11,811 nt of DNA, from the NCBI GenBank assembly GCA_007121565.1, contig SKKI01000038.1, positions 1-11,811 on the forward strand. Reading direction: 5' to 3'. A model generated the notes under the pieces. The model ran no database searches, was not told the DNA's origin, and saw only the letters and a program-made list of their open reading frames with translations. The position numbers and the translations under genes were made by a program. Positions 7,060-11,811 of this stretch are shown here, piece by piece. Origin of the DNA: Phycisphaerae bacterium (GTDB lineage Bacteria > Planctomycetota > Phycisphaerae > Sedimentisphaerales > Anaerohalosphaeraceae). How positions within the stretch are numbered: position 1 is the stretch's first letter; the number at the start of each line of letters is the position of its first letter.

Positions 7060-7302
7060 CTAAAACGGAGCGGGCTTGGGTTTGTCCATATTGTTATTGG
7101 CCGTTTCGGAGTCATCGATCGTGATCTTGTCCTGCACAATCTCTTCGATGACGATCTCCATCTGGCTCTTGCCTTCGGTGTCGGCGATCAGCGGCCGGCC
7201 GCCTTCCATCAGCTCAAGCATCCGCTTCTGAATCAGCGCCGAGAGCTTGAACCGCCCGCCGACCTTATTGATAATCGCTGTGTCTTTCAGTTCTTCAATC
7301 AT
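7060..7302 (-). CDS. rpoZ: DNA-directed RNA polymerase omega subunit
   Basis: Omega is the small RNA polymerase subunit that helps fold beta-prime and assemble the core enzyme. The 80-aa product has the expected core: [19 protein letters not shown] (13-31), matching the omega pattern of variable N-terminus, (N)RF-L-----KR--EL and then GxxP(L). The C-terminal third is acidic then polar ([14 protein letters not shown], then Asn/Lys/Pro-rich) and poorly conserved. The ATG at 7302 is preferred because GAGAGG is 7 nt upstream; a TTG at 7308 is also in frame. It starts 17 nt after gmk and is followed by coaC, the order found in many bacteria, which supports the call for so short a gene. Confidence 0.88.
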   Translation of the reverse strand: MIEELKDTAIINKVGGRFKLSALIQKRMLELMEGGRPLIADTEGKSQMEIVIEEIVQDKITIDDSETANNNMDKPKPAPF

Positions 7303-7309
7303 ATTCAAA

Positions 7310-7315
7310 CCTCTC
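7310..7315 (-). promoter_or_regulatory. rpoZ ribosome binding site
   Basis: GAGAGG lies 7 nt before the ATG at 7302 and only 1 nt before the alternative TTG at 7308. It selects the 80-residue form of omega. Confidence 0.7.
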
Positions 7316-7319
7316 TGAT

Positions 7320-7895
7320 TTATTCTGTCTTCTGTTCAATAATGTCAATCACATCCTGCACCGCCTTGTCCAGCACATCGTTGACCACGAAATACGCATA
7401 GTCGGCCTTGCCCGTGGCAATTTCGGCCTCGGCGCGGGCCAGGCGGTTTTGCCGGGCCTGCCGATCCTCGCCGCGGGCGCGGGCCTCGATGCGCTGGAGC
7501 AGCACTTCCGGCTGCGGCGGCAGGATAAAGACCATCATCGCCTCAGGCCATTTAGCCTTGACCTGCAAGCCGCCCTGGACGTCAATTTCCAGAATGACGA
7601 TCTTACCGGCGGCTACCGCCTGCTGCACCGGCTCGCGGGGTGTGCCGTAATAGTGGCCGAACACCTCGGCGTATTCCAGAAACGCCCCGGCGGCAATCCG
7701 TCGCCGAAACTCATCCGGCGACAAAAAATAATACTCCTGCCCGTCTGTCTCGGCGGCGCCGCGGGGGCGCGTCGTGGCCGAGACACTCAGCGTCGCATCC
7801 AGGCGCTGGACGACCTGCCGGCAGATGGTGCTTTTGCCCACGCCCGACGGGCCGCTGATGACAACCAGTTTACCCTGTTTCGATGACCTGTTCAT
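7320..7895 (-). CDS. gmk: Guanylate kinase
   Basis: Guanylate kinase converts GMP and ATP to GDP and ADP in the cytoplasm. The 191-aa product is close to the usual ~205 aa. It has the P-loop GPSGVGKS (15-22), the GMP-binding [19 protein letters not shown] (39-57), YGTP (83-86), [12 protein letters not shown] (102-113), the lid arginines in [10 protein letters not shown] (135-144) and the C-terminal VVNDVLDKA (170-178). The start at 7895 lies 6 nt after the yicC stop with no clear Shine-Dalgarno, so translation may depend on coupling to yicC. The yicC-gmk-rpoZ order is common across bacteria. Confidence 0.97.
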   Translation of the reverse strand: MNRSSKQGKLVVISGPSGVGKSTICRQVVQRLDATLSVSATTRPRGAAETDGQEYYFLSPDEFRRRIAAGAFLEYAEVFGHYYGTPREPVQQAVAAGKIVILEIDVQGGLQVKAKWPEAMMVFILPPQPEVLLQRIEARARGEDRQARQNRLARAEAEIATGKADYAYFVVNDVLDKAVQDVIDIIEQKTE

Positions 7896-7901
7896 AGCGG
7901 C

Positions 7902-8786
7902 TTATTCGACGTTTTGAACCTGTTCTTTAATGCGATCGACGGCACATTTGATAGTGATCACGCAGCGTATAATCTCGGCGTTGGCGCTTTTGCTGCTGAT
8001 GGTATTGGCCTCGCGAAGCATTTCCTGGGTAATAAAATCCAGCCGTCGCCCGACCGCCTGTCCGGCGGTACAGCTTTTGCGAAACTGCCGCACGTGGCCG
8101 TCCAGCCGGCTGATCTCCTCGGCAATGTCGCTGCGGTCGGCGTAGATCGCCGTTTCACGCGCCACCTGGTCTTCGGCGATTTTAAGCTGGGCATTGGCCA
8201 GCAGTTCATCGACCCGTTTGCGCAGTTTTTCGTGATAGTCCCGCACCACATCGGCGGCCTGCTTGCGGATCACCTCCAGTGCCGCTTCAATGATATCGCA
8301 GTTTTTGAGCACATCCTCAGCCAGTTGACGGCCCTCGTCCTGACGCGACCGGAGCAACTGTTCGATGGCCTTTTGGCTCAGGTCCAGAATCGTCCGCCGC
8401 ATCGCGTTGACCGCCTCTTCGTCCGGGATCACCGGCTGGACGATGCCCGGCAGGTTCAGCAGGTTCGCCAGATCGATACGGCAGGCACTGTGGTTTTCGT
8501 CCATCAAGGCCTCAAGCCGCCGGATGTATCCCTTGAGCGTGACCTCGTCGATATCAAACAGTGCACGGCCGGAGATATTTTTCATCCGCAGGGTATAGGC
8601 GATCGTGCCGCGATGGATGTTGTCGCGGTGCAGCTTTTCGATCTCGCCTTCCATAAACGCCGCGATATCCGGCATGCGCAACTGCGCTTTGAAGTAGCGG
8701 TTGTTGACCGAGCGCACTTCCACGGTATAGACCACGCCGCCGCTTTCGGTGCAAGCCTGGCCGAATCCTGTCATACTGCTGATCAT
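7902..8786 (-). CDS. yicC: YicC/YloC family endoribonuclease
   Basis: The 294-aa product begins MISSMTGFGQA, the family signature, and ends with the conserved block DIAEEISRLDGHVRQF (220-235), GRRLDFITQEMLREANTI (246-263) and VDRIKEQVQNVE (283-294). YicC proteins are about 290 aa and in E. coli have been reported to act as an endoribonuclease involved in small-RNA turnover; the family has an N-terminal YicC domain and a C-terminal DUF1732 domain. The ATG at 8786 is chosen because GGGAG (8794-8798) is 7 nt upstream; the frame is open to 8918 but that part overlaps secG and is not conserved. The middle section (140-215) is rich in charged residues with long helices, probably coiled coil. The gene lies 28 nt after secG and 6 nt before gmk. 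Confidence 0.95.
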   Translation of the reverse strand: MISSMTGFGQACTESGGVVYTVEVRSVNNRYFKAQLRMPDIAAFMEGEIEKLHRDNIHRGTIAYTLRMKNISGRALFDIDEVTLKGYIRRLEALMDENHSACRIDLANLLNLPGIVQPVIPDEEAVNAMRRTILDLSQKAIEQLLRSRQDEGRQLAEDVLKNCDIIEAALEVIRKQAADVVRDYHEKLRKRVDELLANAQLKIAEDQVARETAIYADRSDIAEEISRLDGHVRQFRKSCTAGQAVGRRLDFITQEMLREANTISSKSANAEIIRCVITIKCAVDRIKEQVQNVE

Positions 8787-8814
8787 CGCGGTGCTCCCAA
8801 CGGATTTATTCCCA

Positions 8815-9243
8815 TCAGTCCTGCTCGGGCTCACGGTCAGCCTCAGGCTCAAGAAGCTCGGCCGCATCCTGCTCGGTTTCGGGCATATCCGGCTCAGCCG
8901 GTTCCGGCTCCGGCTCAAACGGTACGTCTGGAGCGGTCAACGGCTGCGGGGCCTCTGTGGGCGGTGTCGGCACCAGCGGTTCAGGCGGACGCATATACTT
9001 GCCCATCACGATCGCGCCGAGCAAAAACAGCGCCACAAAACAGATTGTTACCCATGTCAGGAAGTCGCCGGTTTTGGTACCCAGCAGGCTGCTGGAACCG
9101 CCTCCGCCGAATGCGGCTCCGAGTCCGCCGCCGCGGCCCTTTTGGATCAGCACGATCAAGATCAGGGCTGCCGCCAGCAGTGTCCACAGTACCACAAACA
9201 CTTTCCACCCAAACGAAATGCTCGCAAGCGGAAGTAAGACCAT
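8815..9243 (-). CDS. secG: Preprotein translocase subunit SecG with long acidic tail
   Basis: SecG is the small membrane subunit of the SecYEG export channel. The 142-aa product has two membrane segments (about 13-34 and 61-81) joined by the family loop QKGRGGGLGAAFGGGG (34-49) and a GTKTGDFLTWVT entry to the second segment. After residue 84 comes a tail of about 58 residues rich in proline and glutamate (for example EPEPEPAEPDMPE) that ends DREPEQD. Typical bacterial SecG proteins are about 75-110 aa, so the tail is an extension; it should face the cytoplasm or periplasm depending on topology. The start at 9243 has GAGG 7 nt upstream (9251-9254). Its position after tpiA is a frequent arrangement. 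Confidence 0.93.
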   Translation of the reverse strand: MVLLPLASISFGWKVFVVLWTLLAAALILIVLIQKGRGGGLGAAFGGGGSSSLLGTKTGDFLTWVTICFVALFLLGAIVMGKYMRPPEPLVPTPPTEAPQPLTAPDVPFEPEPEPAEPDMPETEQDAAELLEPEADREPEQD

Positions 9244-9288
9244 AATGTTACCTCAAATTATCTAAAAAGAAACATTCAGCAAAACCGC

Positions 9289-10044
9289 TTACGCAACGGT
9301 CTTGATCATTTTCGAAAAATCCTCGGCCTTCAAACTTGCCCCGCCGACCAGCAGGCCGTCAACATCGGGCTGGGCCATCAGCTCGGCGGTATTGGACGGC
9401 TTGGCCGAGCCGCCGTATTGAATCCGCATCGCATCGGCGACGGACTTGTCGCAAATCGTGGCAATCAGTTGGCGAATCATCGCGTGCACTTCCTGGGCCT
9501 GTTCCGGCGTGGCCGTGCGGCCGGTACCAATGGCCCAGACCGGCTCATAGGCAATCGTAATCGCCTGAATGCGCTCATCGCAAAGCCCGTCAAGGCCCTT
9601 GCGGATTTGCCCTTCGACGACATCCATCGTCTTACCCGCGTCGCGCTCTTCGAGCAGTTCGCCAACACAGAAAATCGGCATCAGGCCGCCGGCGATGGCC
9701 GCCTTGAGTTTTTTGTTGATCAGCTCATCGGTCTCGCCGAGCACATGCCGACGCTCGGAATGCCCGAGAATCACATACGTGCAGCAGCAGTCCTTGAGCA
9801 TCTGGCAGCTTATTTCACCGGTAAAGGCCCCGTTGTCTTCAAAATACACATCCTGGGCGCCCAGCGCGACATTGGACGCACTCAGCGCCGCCGCGACCGA
9901 CTGCAAATACACATACGGCGGGCACACCGCCACATCGACTGTATCGACATCCTGCAGCTCATTGACAACGCCGGCAGCCAACGCCACGGCCGTCGCGCTG
10001 TTGGTATTCATCTTCCAGTTTCCGGCAATAAACGGTTTTCGCAT
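9289..10044 (-). CDS. tpiA: Triosephosphate isomerase
   Basis: The enzyme interconverts dihydroxyacetone phosphate and glyceraldehyde 3-phosphate in glycolysis and gluconeogenesis. The 251-aa product has the standard length. Visible features are FIAGNWKMN with catalytic Lys11, VILGHSERR with electrophile His95, AYEPVWAIGTG with catalytic base Glu167 and the flexible loop (168-175), and the phosphate-binding IQYGGSAKP (208-216) and GLLVGGASL (230-238). The start at 10044 gives the typical N-terminus and has GGAG 9 nt upstream; the ATG at 10059 would add five residues and lacks a Shine-Dalgarno. It lies 47 nt after pheA and 45 nt before secG. Confidence 0.98.
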   Translation of the reverse strand: MRKPFIAGNWKMNTNSATAVALAAGVVNELQDVDTVDVAVCPPYVYLQSVAAALSASNVALGAQDVYFEDNGAFTGEISCQMLKDCCCTYVILGHSERRHVLGETDELINKKLKAAIAGGLMPIFCVGELLEERDAGKTMDVVEGQIRKGLDGLCDERIQAITIAYEPVWAIGTGRTATPEQAQEVHAMIRQLIATICDKSVADAMRIQYGGSAKPSNTAELMAQPDVDGLLVGGASLKAEDFSKMIKTVA

Positions 10045-10053
10045 CAAATCAAT

Positions 10054-10057
10054 CTCC
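10054..10057 (-). promoter_or_regulatory. tpiA ribosome binding site
   Basis: GGAG lies 9 nt before the ATG at 10044 and overlaps the upstream in-frame ATG at 10059. This argues that 10044 is the true tpiA start. Confidence 0.6.
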
Positions 10058-10091
10058 ATTATTCAGGTTAACACTTCATCCATTAATTATT

Positions 10092-11162
10092 TTACATCAC
10101 TGTCATGCTGCGCGGAAAGCTGCCCAGCACCGACAACTGAAGGCAGTGCGTCTTGGCCTCGGCCAGCGCTTTTTTCACCTGCTCATCGAGCCGATGGCCC
10201 AGAAAATCGACAAAAAAGTAATATTCCCATTCCCGTTTGCGATTCGGCCGCGAGCCGATATTGGTCATATTTAACCCGTAGTCCTTGAACACATTCAGCA
10301 CATCGACCAGCGCACCTGTCCGGTGGGCCGTGCTGAACAGGACAATCGTCTTGTCATCGCCGCTGGGCTGGGCGTCCTGCTTGCTGATAATCAAAAACCG
10401 CGTGATATTGTTGGAAATATCCTCAATATCCTGGCACAGCACCTTCAGGCCGTAAATCTCGGCGGCAATGGCCGAGGCAATGGCCGCGGCGCCGTCTTCT
10501 TCGGCCGCCAGTTGGGCCGCCCGCGAGGAGGAGGCCACCGGGATCGTCTCGGCGTCCTTGAACGTCGCGGCCAGCCAGTTGCGGCACTGGGCGAAAATCT
10601 CCGGCTGCGAATAAATCCGCTCAATCCCCGTCATCGGGCCGGTAGCCATCAGATGGTGGTGAATCGCCATATTCGCCTCGGCACACACCATCACATCGGT
10701 CTCAACAAACGCATCCAGCGACTCGCGCACACCGCCGCCGGCACTATTCTCGACCGGCACAATCCCGAAATCGCAGTGGCCTTTGCTGACCTCTTCGAAT
10801 ATGCCGCGAATATCGGCCAGCGCCTCGTAGTCCACGCTCTGGCCGAACTTTAAGATTGCCGCATTGTGCGAAAAACTGCCCTTCGGCCCCAGGTAGCCGA
10901 TCCGCAGCGGACGCTCCAGGAAGAACGACCCGCTCATAATTTCGCGCCAGATAGCATTGAGCGCCTTATCCGGCAGCGGGCCCTTATTGATCTGGACAAT
11001 CTTGTCGATCACCGCCTTTTCCCGATGCGGCACATAGATCGGCGAGGCCTCGGTCTGCTTGTGCCGGCCGATATCGACCACCACCCGCGCACGCTCATTG
11101 ATCAGCTCTACGAGCTTTTCGTCGATCTGATCAATCTTTTTACGCAGGTCATCCAGCGACAT
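10092..11162 (-). CDS. pheA: Bifunctional chorismate mutase / prephenate dehydratase (P-protein)
   Basis: The P-protein turns chorismate into prephenate and then phenylpyruvate for phenylalanine synthesis. The 356-aa product has three parts. An AroQ chorismate mutase domain (1-82) begins MSLDDLRKKIDQIDEKLVEL and contains Arg7, Lys35, Arg47 and Glu48 at the active-site positions of the E. coli enzyme. The dehydratase domain (86-262) has GYLGPKGSFSHNAA (89-102), VPVENSAGGGVRESLD (135-150) and the catalytic NITRF (252-256). An ACT domain (271-350) has GALV (283-286) but reads GSRP (303-306) where most P-proteins have ESRP, part of the phenylalanine-binding site. The start at 11162 is chosen for homology and AAGGTG 9 nt upstream; the frame is open to 11339 without family similarity. 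It is the first gene of the seven-gene cluster, with a promoter at 11227-11255. Confidence 0.96.
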   Translation of the reverse strand: MSLDDLRKKIDQIDEKLVELINERARVVVDIGRHKQTEASPIYVPHREKAVIDKIVQINKGPLPDKALNAIWREIMSGSFFLERPLRIGYLGPKGSFSHNAAILKFGQSVDYEALADIRGIFEEVSKGHCDFGIVPVENSAGGGVRESLDAFVETDVMVCAEANMAIHHHLMATGPMTGIERIYSQPEIFAQCRNWLAATFKDAETIPVASSSRAAQLAAEEDGAAAIASAIAAEIYGLKVLCQDIEDISNNITRFLIISKQDAQPSGDDKTIVLFSTAHRTGALVDVLNVFKDYGLNMTNIGSRPNRKREWEYYFFVDFLGHRLDEQVKKALAEAKTHCLQLSVLGSFPRSMTVM

Positions 11163-11226
11163 CCCACCGCACACCTTAAGCCGGTACTGATAATGACATA
11201 ATATCCCGAGTTTAGCAGAAACGGCT

Positions 11227-11255
11227 CCTATACCAAAAACTCCCCCCGCCGTCAA
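11227..11255 (-). promoter_or_regulatory. Predicted sigma70-type promoter of the pheA-tpiA-secG-yicC-gmk-rpoZ-coaC cluster
   Basis: On the minus strand TTGACG (11250-11255), a 17-nt spacer and TATAGG (11227-11232) lie upstream of pheA. Transcription would start near 11220, with a leader of about 58 nt. The spacer contains a G6 run followed by a T5 run. The leader has no visible attenuator-type Phe-rich peptide. Confidence 0.5.
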
Positions 11256-11260
11256 CGAAA

Positions 11261-11275
11261 ATGCGACTTTCGCAT
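11261..11275. repeat. Perfect inverted repeat upstream of the pheA promoter
   Basis: ATGCGA and TCGCAT flank a 3-nt centre, forming a perfect 6-bp dyad 5 nt upstream of the predicted -35 box. On the minus strand it is followed by TTTT. It could be an operator for a dimeric regulator or a weak terminator for the ATP-grasp gene that ends at 11422. The sequence alone does not decide. Confidence 0.45.
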
Positions 11276-11421
11276 AAGAATTATTTCCCGAATAAAAGTA
11301 AATCTCGAGCCGGTTGGTTTTCTTCTGTTCGGGCGGCATCGCATACAGCCGTGCATCCTGCCGGTGCCTTGGCCCCTGAAAAGTCGGCTAAAAAACGGCG
11401 GTACACAGGCGGTGGCGGTGC

Positions 11422-11811
11422 TCAGTGGGTTTTATAGAATCGGCGAAGGGCCAGCCGGACGATGTGCTGCAGCAGGGTTTCGTAGTCCATGCCGTCTTTT
11501 TCGGCTGCCTCGGCGACTTCTTCGCCGTAGGCGATATCGGGGTTGGGGTTGGCCTCGAGTACGACGATTCGCCCGTCGGGCCGCAGCCGCAGGTCGATAC
11601 GCGCATAGTCCTGCAGATGCAGGATGCGAAAGACCCGCTTGCAGATGCTCTCAATCTTGCGCCGCAGGTCGGCCTCCAGGTCGGCAAATACAAAATCAAT
11701 CTTCCACTTTTCGCGGTAGCGGTCGTTCCATTTGGCCCGGTAGGTCAGCATCGTGGGCCCTTCGCCGTCGGCGCCGGCGTGCCCGAACGTGCATTCCCGC
11801 ACCGGCAGCAC
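11422..11811 (-). CDS. D-alanine--D-alanine ligase-like ATP-grasp protein, C-terminal part (5' end outside window)
   Basis: The last 129 residues and the stop (TGA at 11422-11424) of a gene that enters from the right edge are visible; the frame is open to 11811. The core is an ATP-grasp C-terminus: YARIDLRLRPDGRIVVLEANPNPD (69-92 of the visible part), in which Asp73, Glu86 and Asn88 correspond to the Mg-ATP ligands of the Ddl family. The end, EAAEKDGMDYETLLQHIVRLAL, matches the usual last helices of D-Ala-D-Ala ligases. The cell-wall enzyme joins two D-alanines using ATP, but Ddl-like ATP-grasp proteins also make other peptide bonds, and the upstream part with the substrate-specific loops is missing. 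The call is therefore to family level only. The downstream 259 bp up to pheA contains the pheA promoter. Confidence 0.8.
   Translation of the reverse strand: MLPVRECTFGHAGADGEGPTMLTYRAKWNDRYREKWKIDFVFADLEADLRRKIESICKRVFRILHLQDYARIDLRLRPDGRIVVLEANPNPDIAYGEEVAEAAEKDGMDYETLLQHIVRLALRRFYKTH

Noticed and set aside
7914..9245. A 443-codon plus-strand frame across yicC and secG
   Set aside because: It spans two well-supported minus-strand genes and has no conserved pattern; it is a shadow frame.
11163..11339. N-terminal extension of PheA to 11339
   Set aside because: The added residues are not family-like and the region carries the promoter and dyad; the ATG at 11162 gives the normal chorismate mutase N-terminus.

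Overview
The window is a chromosomal housekeeping region of a moderately GC-rich, Gram-negative-type bacterium. A TolC-like outer-membrane lipoprotein implies a cell with an outer membrane. Genes are tightly packed, Shine-Dalgarno sequences are visible for most of them, and several sigma70-like promoters can be read. The combination of a TIGR03546/TIGR03545-type protein, a TolC-like lipoprotein with a long N-terminal extension, a stand-alone CoaC and the YicC-Gmk-RpoZ block suggests Planctomycetota, perhaps Phycisphaerae/Sedimentisphaerales. That assignment is inference from gene content and was not tested.

Layout. All genes but one are on the minus strand. From the left: the N-terminal 327 codons of a TolC-family outer-membrane lipoprotein (1-982, running off the window); a membrane-anchored thermonuclease-family nuclease (1103-1762); and aspartate kinase lysC (1772-3010), whose stop lies 9 nt before the nuclease start. 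A 254-bp divergent intergenic region (3011-3264) carries one promoter in each direction. The only plus-strand gene (3265-5058) encodes a 597-aa protein that joins what are normally two neighbouring uncharacterised proteins, TIGR03546 (membrane) and TIGR03545 (periplasmic, AsmA-like). It converges on a plant-type GH13 alpha-amylase gene (5118-6368).

From 11162 down to 6448 runs a seven-gene minus-strand cluster that is probably one operon: pheA, tpiA, secG, yicC, gmk, rpoZ, coaC. Gaps range from 6 to about 48 nt and no convincing terminator was seen inside. It mixes phenylalanine synthesis, glycolysis, protein export, RNA turnover, nucleotide metabolism, transcription and coenzyme A synthesis. 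A promoter candidate and a perfect dyad lie just upstream of pheA. The right edge holds the C-terminal 129 residues of a D-Ala-D-Ala-ligase-like ATP-grasp enzyme (11422-11811).

I found no tRNA, rRNA, CRISPR array, insertion sequence or phage gene. No stretch over 300 bp lacks a gene; the two longest gaps (3011-3264 and 11163-11421) contain the promoters described. The most notable items are the TIGR03546-TIGR03545 fusion, the plant-like cytoplasmic amylase, CoaC without CoaB, and the altered ESRP motif in PheA. I do not see a clearly new multi-gene system; the fusion protein is the best candidate for undescribed biology.
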